The notes below the pieces were generated by a model. It was given only the letters and a program-made list of their open reading frames with translations. It did not search any database and was not told the origin of the DNA. Made by a program: the position numbers and the translations under genes. From Candidatus Omnitrophota bacterium (GTDB lineage: Bacteria > Omnitrophota > Gorgyraeia > Zapsychrales > Zapsychraceae), in assembly GCA_021108075.1 (NCBI GenBank), contig JAIORP010000003.1, positions 1 to 37,796 on the forward strand: a DNA stretch of 37,796 bases, given 5' to 3'. Shown here in pieces: positions 16,232 through 27,600 of the stretch. Numbering within the stretch: position 1 is the stretch's first letter; the number at the start of each line of letters is the position of its first letter.

Positions 16232-17163
16232 CGGCTCACCTTCTCGTAACGGTGCAAAATGATATCAGAAATCATATTTATGATAAACGTGATAACGAAC
16301 AACACGAGCCCCAGGGCAAATAAGGCATAATAATGCGTGGTATTATAAGCAACCTCGCCGAGTTCGATCGCGATGCTGGATGTCAATGTCCGGACCGGAC
16401 CTAAAAACGATTTCGGCATCGCCGGAGCGCAACCGGTTGCCATTAAAACGGTCATTGTTTCTCCTATCGCGCGGCCCATTCCCAACATACATGCCGCGAT
16501 AACCCCGGACAGTGCCGCTGGCAACTTGACTCTAATGACTGTCTGCCAACGCGTCGCGCCTAAAGCTAAGGAGGCCTGTTCATAGGATGCCGGCACACTC
16601 GACAGAGCATCTTCAGAAATACTGACGATCGTCGGTAAGGCCATCACAGCAAGTAAAATCGACCCGTTAACCGCATTGAGCCCATTAGAGATATTGAAAA
16701 ATTTAGCGATAGCCGGACCGACAAGCACAATGCCTAAAAAACCGATAACAACAGACGGTACAGCGGCCAACATCTCAACAACCGGTTTCAAAATTTCACG
16801 AACACGGGGACTCGCGACATCAGACAAATAAGCGGCTGTACCAATCCCTATCGGGATCGCAATGAGCAAGGACCCCAGAGTCACCATGAATGTACTGACA
16901 AGCATGGGAACAATACCATAAACCTCTTTGACATACGATGTCGGATTCCAATCAAAACCCGTTAAAAATTCAGTGACATGAATTTCCTCAAACGCGGGAA
17001 AAGATGTAAAAAACAATAGTCCGAAGATACCGAACAAGACGATAACGGTCACCAATCCGCAAACAAGAAAAACCCCATGAATAATCCTGTCTTCAATCGC
17101 TGAAGATAGCATACGCTTTTTTTTACAAAAGGATTGTGAACTCATCGAATGGGACATGGACAT
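16228..17163 (-). CDS. pstC: Phosphate ABC transporter permease PstC
   Basis: The 311-residue permease has six helices. PstC features are F-x-x-W-N-P (69-72 region), Y-G-I-V-P-M-L-V-S-T, A-A-V-P-S-V-V-I-G-F-L-G and the coupling segment L-S-S-V-P-A-S-Y-E-Q-A-S-L-A-L-G-A-T-R-W-Q-T. The N-terminal 25 residues are Ser/Lys-rich with several in-frame ATGs (17163, 17157, 17145). None has a strong ribosome site, so the exact start is uncertain. It follows pstS after a 172-bp gap that holds a strong hairpin. Confidence 0.95.
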   Translation of the reverse strand: MSMSHSMSSQSFCKKKRMLSSAIEDRIIHGVFLVCGLVTVIVLFGIFGLLFFTSFPAFEEIHVTEFLTGFDWNPTSYVKEVYGIVPMLVSTFMVTLGSLLIAIPIGIGTAAYLSDVASPRVREILKPVVEMLAAVPSVVIGFLGIVLVGPAIAKFFNISNGLNAVNGSILLAVMALPTIVSISEDALSSVPASYEQASLALGATRWQTVIRVKLPAALSGVIAACMLGMGRAIGETMTVLMATGCAPAMPKSFLGPVRTLTSSIAIELGEVAYNTTHYYALFALGLVLFVITFIINMISDIILHRYEKVSR

Positions 17164-17250
17164 AAATTTGTGTCTATCATTTTGCCCGCCGATGGCGGAT
17201 CAGAATATATTAATGCGTGAATGTTTTCCTATGTTGTGATCATTGATTAA

Positions 17251-17292
17251 GGGCAGAGTTGAATCATCTGAAATCATTCAAAAACTCTACCC
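17251..17292 (-). terminator. pstS-pstC intergenic hairpin
   Basis: GGGTAGAGTT pairs with AACTCTGCCC (one G-U pair) around a 22-nt loop that can itself form AATGAT/ATGATT-type pairs. Only a short U/A run follows, so it is probably a partial terminator or an RNA-stability hairpin. Such an element would let PstS be made in excess over the membrane subunits. Confidence 0.6.
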
Positions 17293-17335
17293 TATAATCA
17301 TCATGAAAGGATTCATTTCCATTATTATGAGTGAG

Positions 17336-18215
17336 TTACATTCCCATACTTTTTTTATTGAAATCAACGTATTCATTTGGAATAGGGAAAAAACCCATTT
17401 CTTCAACAATGCTTTGTCCCGCAGGACTCAATTCAAAATCGATAAACGCCTTAACATCACCTTTTGGTACGCCATTGAGGTATTGATTTAATGGACGGGC
17501 CAAAGGATACTTCCCGCTACGCACATCCGCACTGTTTAAAGGACTGGCGTAAGGGCCACCGGAAGATGCCGCTACATTGACGACGGTCAGACCCGTCGCG
17601 CTCTTAACATAACCGACACCAACATATCCAATACCGGAACGGTCCTGTTTAATCGCTTCAACGATTTGTGAATTACCATTCATGCGGTTCATACTTGCAG
17701 AATAATCCCCTTTAAGAGCAAAATCTCGGAAAAACACGAATGTGCCTGAATTGGATTGACGGCCGTAAAGTGTAATCGCTAAATCCGGACCACCGACCTC
17801 TTTCCAATTCATGATTTCTCCTCTAAAAATGGAACCTATTTGGTCAACCGTCATTTTGTCAACAGAATTACTGCCTGAGACGATCACACTCAAACCATCC
17901 ATAGCGATAACAACCCTTCTGACATCAACACCGTTCTCAGACGCTTGTTTGATTTCCTTGTCTTTCATTAAACGTGACGCATTGGCAATGTCTGCCTTTC
18001 CATTAATTAAAGCAGCCACACCGGTTCCTGAGCCACCACCTGTAATCGAAATATACTTACCTGGTTCTTGTTGCATGTATTCCTCAGACAAACGTTGCAC
18101 CAAATTAATTAAGGTATCTGATCCTTTGATTTGGAGCATGCCTTTTGCAAACGCGCTGGTTGACAGCGTCAAGGATATGGCAGCAACCAACATGACTACT
18201 GTTAATTTTCTCATT
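17336..18215 (-). CDS. pstS: Phosphate-binding protein PstS
   Basis: The 292-residue periplasmic solute-binding protein has a signal peptide of about 23 residues ending S-A-F-A. The phosphate-contact motifs are K-G-S-D-T (28-32), G-G-G-S-G-T-G-V-A-A-L-I-N-G-K-A-D-I-A and Y-G-R-Q-S-N-S-G-T. ATG 18215 has GGAGG about 8 nt upstream. A Pho box lies about 60 bp before it, so it should be the first strongly phosphate-regulated gene of pstSCAB-phoU. It is of the shorter PstS class common in many non-enteric bacteria. Confidence 0.94.
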
Positions 18216-18273
18216 TTTTCTTTCCTCCATTTAATAATTTTTGATAATGAATTACTATTAAGATAATCATTTT

Positions 18274-18294
18274 TTGTGACAAACATGTGACAAA
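18274..18294 (-). promoter_or_regulatory. Pho box upstream of pstS
   Basis: The minus strand reads TTGTCACATGTTTGTCAC, with two GTCAC half-sites 11 bp apart. That is the spacing and near-consensus of PhoB direct repeats (CTGTCAT-type). A TATCTT-like -10 follows about 10-12 bp further, as expected when the PhoB site replaces the -35. phoB lies in the same window. Confidence 0.82.
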
Positions 18295-18318
18295 ACTGTA
18301 AAATCATGGTGTCCTTTC

Positions 18319-18408
18319 TCAAAAAAGTAGGGACGGATGGTCCTTTTTAAAATATATGACAGGCTGAGCTTTTATAGTTGCTCGAACCGGTTTCGTTCGC
18401 CCAAACAT
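18319..18408 (-). CDS. 29-residue small ORF upstream of pstS
   Basis: A near-perfect Shine-Dalgarno (GAGAGGAGGTGA) lies 7 nt before an ATG that opens a 29-codon frame ending in TGA just before the Pho box. The peptide is basic (M-F-G-R-T-K-P-V-R-A-T-I-K-A ...) with no membrane segment and no known family. It could be a small Pho-regulon protein or a leader peptide, or a remnant. The strength of the ribosome site, better than most annotated genes here, is the argument for translation. Longer upstream extensions of the frame have no such signal. Confidence 0.45.
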   Translation of the reverse strand: MFGRTKPVRATIKAQPVIYFKKDHPSLLF

Positions 18409-18525
18409 TTTATCTTCACCTCCTCTCTGTGACATACAATTTAATAAAATCCGGTAAACAAATGATGAGCATAATGTGAAAATGAGGTGAAATTGAAGAA
18501 GGAAATGAAAGAGAACGCGGGAACT

Positions 18526-18653
18526 AAAAAAAATGGCGTCATCGCTTAAAGGCCTTGGCCTTCTCAAGCCTCAACAAATGACAAACATGTCACACATCTG
18601 AAATATTGTAAGTTATTCCAAAGGAATGGCTTATGAGAAGCAACATCATTTTT
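18526..18653 (-). terminator. Probable composite terminator after giant gene
   Basis: Just after the stop of the giant gene the transcript has CTTCTC-AT-AAGCC, which pairs with GGCTT-GAGAAG some 55 nt later. A GGCCTTGGCC self-pair and a closing CATT-U8 partly matching the opening AATG follow. The outer arm is imperfect. It resembles the phoU terminator in sequence (CTTATGAGAA-x-C-x-A-C-A-x-C-A-TTTTTTT in one strand), so the two may be related elements. Confidence 0.5.
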
Positions 18654-21600
18654 TTAACGGAAGACTTTGCTTAATTGGTCTGGTTTTTCACTTGTGACGG
18701 TACCCAGAAGCATGGGGAAGCTGGTCACCGGAACAATTTCCATGATAACAGGCGTGAAGCCGGTAAAGGCAGGATTATCAAAAGATTTGATGTCGATATC
18801 AGGGACATTGATCGGAACGAATTCACCGCCTGTGCGCAACTCAAGATTCTGCGGATTAAAATCAATACCACCAACATTATCTCTTTCAACAGACGCGTCC
18901 GCCTTGGTGCCCGGCATCATGGCCCGGTCCATTTGATCAATCTTGTCAAATAAGAAAGAAACATCCTCACGCATTAACCGCTCCAACCAACCCTTTTGTT
19001 TCAATGTTTTCAGATTTTCCACAACATCTACGGGTCGATACAAAATGAGGCTGTCGCGGGTCATGTCCTCATTCCATGGATTTATTATGGATCGGATGCC
19101 TTGATCGCGCGTCGCTTTTGTTTTTAATATACGCGAAATGATTGTTCTGTCCCCGTTAAACAAAAAATATCCGGCCTTTTTTACGCCCAGCAGAAAGACA
19201 ATCAATGTCGGGTCTAAGGCTTTTTCTAAATATTCAACAGCTTCAAAGTCGTCATTGGATAACAATTCTTTTGTTAAGGCCGCAAACATCTCCATTCGCT
19301 GCGGAAGGATCGCGGGCTCAGAATGAAAATCAAGCGGGAGATTTTTTCTAACGGCATTCATTAAATTTTGAACGGCATGAATGCTATCGCCCCAAAGATC
19401 CAAAAGATCCTGCGCTTCTTGAGATTCACCCAGAAAATCAGGAGTCCCTTGATGAACCCATTGTTGCCCCTCGGGATACCTCAATTCGTTTTCCTCAATA
19501 GCGTTCGCTGTCCCCCGCCGCAAAAACCACAAAACATCTGAAGCCGGATAACCCAGGATAACGGCCCCGGTAAAAGGGTTTTTTCCAAAGACCCTTTTAT
19601 CCTGGATGCGAACGGCCTGCGCGATTGAAACATCAAGCTCTTTTAAATCGGTCATTGATGCTGATATAATCGTCTGTCTCCATTCATCTGTTAAACTGGC
19701 ATAATCGACCGTTTCCAGCTGCACGGCCACCTTATTGTCTTGATCAAAGACAACGGGCATCTGGTCCATCGCGCTCCAGTCTTCCGGGCTGTATGTGCCT
19801 AAGCGCACACGCACGTGACTGATACTGTCCTGGCCGTATCCGGGACGATATCGAATATCAAAGTCATTAAAGATCACCCCTTGCTGCCTCAAGCGGGCAA
19901 TTTCTCTTTTATGAAATTGCTGGGTCGCCTGATCAAGGATAACGGATAACCGCACGTCATTGATCCCTTGATCCCGTAGATGATGATACATCTTGGCGCG
20001 CAACAACCGGGCAATGTTTGCCTGCCGCCACCCTGCGATAACGTCCACTCCCTGTGCGGCTAAACTTCCAGCAACCGCATTGGCCGGAACCGTAAAACCC
20101 TGCATGCCGAGCACCTGTTCTTGCTGTCGTCCCCATTCATCCTCAGCCGTTATAACAGCGATAAAGGCGTCCTGATTCTGACCATCGATATCCCCGACCC
20201 TTCCCGTCTCTGTTAAGGCTTGAATCGCTTGCGCGTAACGTTGTTGCTCGGCGTCAGATAATTGTGAAAACAATTTAAAACTTAATTGATGGCCCGTCCC
20301 CCGTTCCATAAAATCGGACTTGCTCCAATCATTGCGCGTCGATTGATCAATAAACATTTTGTTTTGGGCATCAAATATGACCGCTATTTCGGTTCGATGT
20401 GACCATGGCGTTGGTTGATAATCCTTCAAATGGATGGAGACTGTCTTCAGCTGATCCGGGGATCCGTCATGAAAAAGGATATCCCCTTCGTTAAAAACAA
20501 CACCCTGCTCTCTCAACCGTTCAATTTCCTTCGTATGAAAAACTTGCGTTCCCTGCGTTTGTTTGATGACCAGGATATCAAAAATATGGACGCCCTGTTC
20601 CTGAAGGTAGCGGTAAGTCTTATCCCGTAACAATCGTCCGATGTTTGATTGGAACCATTCCGGCACCACATCTATGCCCTGGGCGCGGACCTGTGTCATC
20701 TGCCATTTTGCCGGCAGGTCAAAGGCTTGCAATCCTAGTACGCTTTCATGTTGCCGTTCTGTTCCTTTTTCCCTGGACGTGAGAACCACGACAAAAGCAT
20801 CTTCATCCTCACCATCGGCATCCTCTAAAAACCGTTCACCCCTTAATCCCTCAATAATATCGGCATATTTTTCTTTCTCAGATCGGGATAATTGCGAATA
20901 CAACTTAAAACTTACGCGGTGATCCCGCCCCTTTGCGATAAAGTCGGACTTACTCCAATCACTGAGCATCGCCTGATCAGTGGTTAATTGAGCCCGGTCT
21001 ACGTGCCCCGGAAGCGCGCCTTCTGACTGGTCCTCGACGATATCCCATGTGGCATAAAACGGCAATCGATCACGGTAAGCGTCTTGTTCCACCAGTGCGG
21101 TGGGAATGACAACGATGCCCAGATCGTGAAAGGTTGGCCGGAAAATGAGTCGGCTGGGATCAGCATCCTGGGCGATCTCATGCTGATCAGCGACCAGGTC
21201 AACGATAAAGTCATTGTTCAACAAAGACACCTGGGCATAGTAATAAACCTGTTGGGGATCTCGCGGATGCTGCCGTTTGACTAAGCCGGCCTGAAATCCC
21301 GCTTCACGTAAAATGCGGACCGCATGATACGCCGCGTCATAGGCTAAATAGGGAAATTCGCTCTTTGTTTCAAGCTGGACCCGCAGATCATATAAATGAC
21401 TGGTCGATTCCATATCCCCTCTGAAGGGTGCTATTCGGCTTAACAAGGCCGCGAAACGTTCGATCTGAAGATACTGGTCCTCGTTTAAATCCTGATTCCG
21501 TTCAGTTAAGAACCAGGGGATGATCACATCCGTAAATTTCCGGTCTGTTAACGACGTAAACGACCCCGGTTCATTTCTAAAAACATCAAAGTTAACAGGT

Positions 21601-24600
21601 TGACGGACAGGGCTCAACGATTGGCCTCTAGGAGAAACACTTCCTCGGATACCCCGCCACCAAAGACGCTCCTCTTCCGTTCGGGCCTGATTCTCATATT
21701 GCTGCCATATCGTGGCCAGCGTGGCATCGGCAGACACGCTCAATTGAAACCGCTTCATCCGTAACCGCGTCGTCCACTCTTTGGTCTGGATATAACTGAA
21801 ACGCTTTAACACGAGAGCGTCCATGCCATAAAGAATGACCGCGGCCTGTTCAGGGTCTAAACTTAAAATTTCTAAAGCCAATTCCACGTCACCGGCGAGG
21901 TCAGGGTTCTGATCGGAAAATTTAGACAGCAGTTCAACAGCAACAGCAAAAGAACTGAATTTTATTCTCTTGTTATCCTTATAAATCAACTCATTTGTCC
22001 GCGGGTCAGATATCAACGTGTTTAAGCGTCTGGTTATCTCAAATTGCCGTGGGAGATATTCTCTAATCGCGGCTAATTCTCCCAACATCGCTTGATCAAC
22101 AGAACTCAGATACCGCTTCATATATTCCGGTGAACGGGTGAGCTCCTCGGTCAAGTCAAACTGATTAAGGACAACATCAATAAATTTCCCCATGTTGCTG
22201 GCAAAGCCTTCATCCACTTGTTCCTGATGATGATGCGTGTGTCCGCCGGGTTTATGCCAACGATCCAGGTGGCCCGGTTCATGCAGCACCACTTCCATCA
22301 TGCGCCAGACAGGGCTGTTTTCATCTTTGCGCAGAGATTCTTTTATTTGCTGAGGGTCTTGCGCCAAACGTTCTAATTCATTAACCATCTGGCCCAGCTG
22401 ATACAGGTTCCATTCGATGACGCGGTGTCCGACCGTATGGGCTTCTACTTGATTTTCCTGGTAAAAATAATTCAGCGGGGGCATATCAGTCTGGCCATAA
22501 TCCGCGACCGTTTTGATCATAAGATGGGAGATGTAATCAAAACGCAACTTTGCCTCCGGAGTGATATGCTCAAGCACATTAAAAGGTTTTTCTTCCTTAA
22601 TGGCCCGGCGTTCTACCTCGAGCTTGCCGCCTATTTGTTTTGTCTCAAAAACACGATCACCGGCAACGTCCTTGATAAAGGACGCGAGCGAGCCCGTTGG
22701 AGTCAGGCCTTTAAAAATATCTTTGAATGTTGTTTTCTTGCGGCCCTTTAATCCTTCGCGCGCTTCACGGATCTCGGCTTCTTCTAACATCGCCTCCCGG
22801 ATTTCAAATAAAGATGTCTCCTCTCCGGATTTGTTATCAAATAACACATGACTCATCAATTCAAAAAAGCGCACCGGACTGGAAAGATACGGCGCCAGCA
22901 TCTCCTGGGATATCTCATTATATTTACCAGCAGCCATGAGTTCGGCGATCTTGCGGGCATGGGGTTCATCGACCACTCGCATATCCCCAAAATATTCCGG
23001 CGGCATACCAAAAATTTCTCCCGGCTGCTCCCAGGAATCTTCTAAAACCGTGCGCAGCATTTGGTGCAGGACAGCCACCTGCAGACGCTGGAGGAATTTA
23101 TGCTCCTGGGAATATCCTGTCCTCGGGATGTTCAATAAAATATTTTTTGAAATGCCGATGTGCAACGCGCCGTAACGTTCAAAATCCGCGAGCAACCACT
23201 CCGGCACGAGTTTTAACTCCTTGGCATCCGGGTCTTTGACAAAAATTTCATCCTGGATCACCCTCCGGCGAAAGATCTCCTGCCCACGGCCGACACTTAG
23301 TGTTCCCCAATTATCGCCCAGAAAACGGCTGGATGTTATATCAATTTGTTCACTATACGTTTCCCCTTTATATCTAATCTCCATATCGCGGTCTAAAACG
23401 TCTTCTCCCCGGGACCGCCGGGTTGCCGGTGATTGAATAGCGCCGGTATAATGCTCCATGGCATCCTGAATAAATAAACTTTCCAGTTGAGGGTCACTGT
23501 CCTTAACCTTTTTAATCTTGCGGATCTCACTGCCTTTGTATTCACCCTGCCATTGCTCCCATCGCGTGATCACCGGGCCGAATTCGGCATTCGGTTCAAT
23601 CGTAAGCTCATGCACCGTTCCGTCACCCGTCGACGTACGAATAAATATCTGATCAAAATCAGCAAATAATGTGTAGTTCCCCTGTCCAAGGTTGCCCGTG
23701 TCTTTAAGGAAATCTTTCGACGATTGATCCAGAGGGAAATAATAACGCAGCAATTTCCAGAAACTCATACCGCCCGGGTCACGGATGGAATACACCCACT
23801 GCCCTTGATACGTAAAATTCCGGATATCCACACGACCTGTTTCTTTGGCCAAGCGGCCCAGTTCCCGTTCTGTTCGCGTGGCATCACGCGCGTTCTGTAT
23901 CATTTCCCTGATCCAGGCGTGCTGGGTCTTGTCCTGGCCGGCAATGGCTGATATCATCGTATCGACATAATCCTGCAGCTCAACGTCCTTATTTTCTTCC
24001 AGTAACGCGACCAAATCGTCCATCGTCATGTTCGGATTGGCATCAATTTCTTTGGCATAATATTCAAAAATAAAATTGATCATGGCCAAAGATAAAGGCG
24101 CCTTCAGCTGATTGCTGACCTGCCAATTGGCTGGCCGCTCATCCGGTTCTTCCTCCTCAATAAAATCAATATCCTCCTCTTTCAAGAAACGCACAATATT
24201 ACGCACCGCCGCCGGAAGGCCGGACAGGTCATCATCGCGTTGGTCCAGGGCCTCAAAACCTGAACGGCGCTGCGGGGGAACCCATGCGGGAGTCGCCGCG
24301 TCTGCCCGGGCACCAACCCGCGCCTCTTTAAGCTCATCGCGGGATTGTTTTGTTAAAGCGGACTTGATGTCAAAGACAACAATCCCTTCGTCCGAACTGA
24401 GGGATAAAAGCCCGGTCAATGGATTATATTGCGCGTCACGTTTCCAATACTGCCCCAGACGGCCAAATTCATTCTTCACTTGATCGAATTGAAAAGCTTT
24501 CAGATCAGTGATCTTCGCTTCATTACTGACACTGATAAAACCGACCAAGCCATTGACGTCTATGATAAGAAAAACAGGATTTTTGTTCGCGTCAATCAGG

Positions 24601-27600
24601 CCTTTTAAAGGAATGATGTTTCGCACGCGGCCATATGTTTTATCAGAATCGTCAAACGCCTGGCTCCCGATGATCGCTTCAATCCGGCCATCGCGTGTAA
24701 CGGAGACAGACAAGGGTTCATCCAGGTCGGTGCGGGAACGAATGATCGGAGTGTCATGCAATGGCGCGTCTTTACCATTCTTATCGCCTGGTTGAAACTC
24801 CCCCGTATCGTACATGAAACGATACGATTCAAAGCTTTTATCACGGTCAAGCATGAAATTGAAATCAACATTCGTGGAGCGCACTTCGCTAAAACCCTGA
24901 ATCAAATTACCGGGATCACCCCGGTCCTTCGCGTCTAAAGTGTCGCCGTGTTTTGTTATTTGCCTGGCTGAAATGTCAAGCTGAACAAACTCCAGCCCCA
25001 CAGCCGTCACGACGGCATAAATCGGTCTGGATTCCGACCCCATGGACGTTTTCTGGACAAATAGCGCGGGATGATCCTGGTCCTCTAAAACAAACTCTTT
25101 TGTGGCCGTGACCTTGCCTTCCTTCATGTCAAAATATTGAAAAGAAACCGCGTTTGTTTTTTTCGTAGAAATAAAGACCGGATTCCCTCGCGCGTCCATA
25201 TCCCCCAACCAAAACGTGCGCGCGCTATCCCCGGACAATGGACCGACTTCGCGGACTTGCTTTGTGCGTGGATGAAAGGCGTAAACGACCGCGGGCTGAT
25301 TGACGATTTTCTCGATGAAAACCTGCTCGCCCTGAGGAGTAACAAATTGTGTTGTCTGGGAGAATTCAATGTTTTCTTTGATCGTCTTTACCGTGCGCAC
25401 CAAGACATCACTTTCCAGCAAAAGAGACGGCTGATCGATATGATGATCAGACACTTGCGCAAAGGCCTCTCTCAGATCGAAACGACCGGCCTCAGGAGGC
25501 TGAAGATCCCCTGGTTCCGCTTTTGGCTCAAGGTCTTTCGGTCTTAAAGCCGCGTTCAAATCAAGAATGCTGATCCCGCCCGATGAACCGAATTGCAATA
25601 ATCCCGTTTCCGGATCAAATTGAATATCCCATTTTACCCGGGCCCCCTTTAATCCTTCCGGTACGGTCCCGAAGAGATCCCTTAACATATATCTCTTCAA
25701 TATGGTTATTTTATTCGTCGCCATATTGATCGAAAATAACAACATTACATTACGGAGGGTGAAAGCGGAAAATATCGGATTGCCCTTATCATCAAACAAA
25801 CCGTTCAGCGCGTTCATATGAATGACCTGTCCGTACTTTTCCTGGCTTAATTCTGGAGACGCATAAAAACCTGTGTCTAGAATAGAGCCGGGTTCATAGG
25901 AATCCAGCATCATATCGTCTTCAGATTTACTGAGCGTCATGATCCAGCCGGAAGACGTGCTCGTCACAACCCGGTTGCTTAGACCATTCGGTGATACCGG
26001 GATCACTTTCGTAAACGCGCTGGCATTCAGCCTGGAGGCCGTTTTTAATAGTTCTAATTTTTGATTGGCCCGATCCCAGAGCACATACTGATCTTTGATC
26101 TGATGATTGAGAATAAATATCGGATTTCCATTTTTAACCAGATGAGAGGCGGTGATATCCGTGATGGCCTCGCCAGAATCCCTTAAAGGATCGGAAACCG
26201 CGGTCAATGTCCCGTCTGCCAGGTTCAACTGAACAAGCTGAACAGTATCTCTATTTCTGATCGCAAAAATAGGCTGATCGTCTGTACCAAAATTCGTTGG
26301 AACAATATCTTCAAACAGGCCAAAAGATGTATCGGGTTTAAAATCCTTGTAAAAAACTTCTGTGCCTTTTTCCAGGTCAAAATAATGCACGCGTAACACA
26401 GACGGGCTGATTCCGGATGTAAAAATAGCGCGCCCCTGCTGATCTTTTAATCCCGTCCATTTTGTATTTTCCAATCTTCCGAGGATTTCGCCGACACGCC
26501 GGCTGGTTTTGCTCCGGCTGTCAAAGGCATAAACTTCGGTTTCCCCACCCAAATGATCCTTTAGAAATACTTGTTCGCCCTGTGAGGTTGTCACGCGCGT
26601 TGGTTGCATGAAAACCGATTCGTCTTCTTCCTGCAGGAATGATTTAACGGCGCGGTCTGGTAATCGAGTTGTTGCCGATAACGAACGTCGCGTTGTTTCC
26701 AGGGTCCTGACCTGCGGGGCTTCAAAGGTTTTATTCAAATCCAAAAGGGCCAATCCGCTGCCCGAACCAATAGACAACAACCCTGTCTGAGGACTGAAAT
26801 GGATATCCCTTTGATCTTCATTTCCTTGAACCCCGGAAAAATAATTTTTCAAAATCTTGATCTTCCCGCCGATACCGGGATCCACACTAAAAATCAGCAA
26901 CCGATTTTCACGAGTAAACGCCGCAAACATCGGGTGCCCGCTGGAATCTACCAAACCGTCTAACGCCACAAGATTCAGGATACGCTTATATGGTCTGCTA
27001 TGAATATACGGAACCAGATAAAAATCTTCATCCAGCCTGTCGCCGGGCCTAAAATCTTCTCCGAATATTTCAGCTTCTTTCGTCGGCAAGACAGCTAAAA
27101 AACCATTATTCAAAGCAACAACAATTTTGCCTGAACGTCCATCCGCGGTTAGCGGAACACTTGCTGTTAACGGGTCCAGACCCGGGCGGCGAACATTGCG
27201 CAAGAATTCAATCTTTTTCTTTTCACTGTTCCATCTGACGTATTGTTCCCAGGATCCCCTGTTGATGATAAAGACCGGATCACCTTGTACGGATAATGCT
27301 GTCGACGTGATATTTTTTATTTCATTGCCGGATCTGCGGTCAAGAAACTTGTCCGATACAGGGGTAATCGTCTTTTGCTCCAAATCAAGTTGAATCAATT
27401 GAACAGCCTGCTTATTAATGATCGCGAAAATCGGACGTTTCTCATCGCCCAACGCCGTTGGAATGACATCGCTGATCCGGCCAAAAGAAGGCTCAGGAGA
27501 AAACAATTGATGGTCCTGCTCCGTACTGTTAACGATGTCATAAAAATGAAAACGCACGGTCTTGCCTTCATCCGATAATGATGAAAAAACAGCCCGCCCT

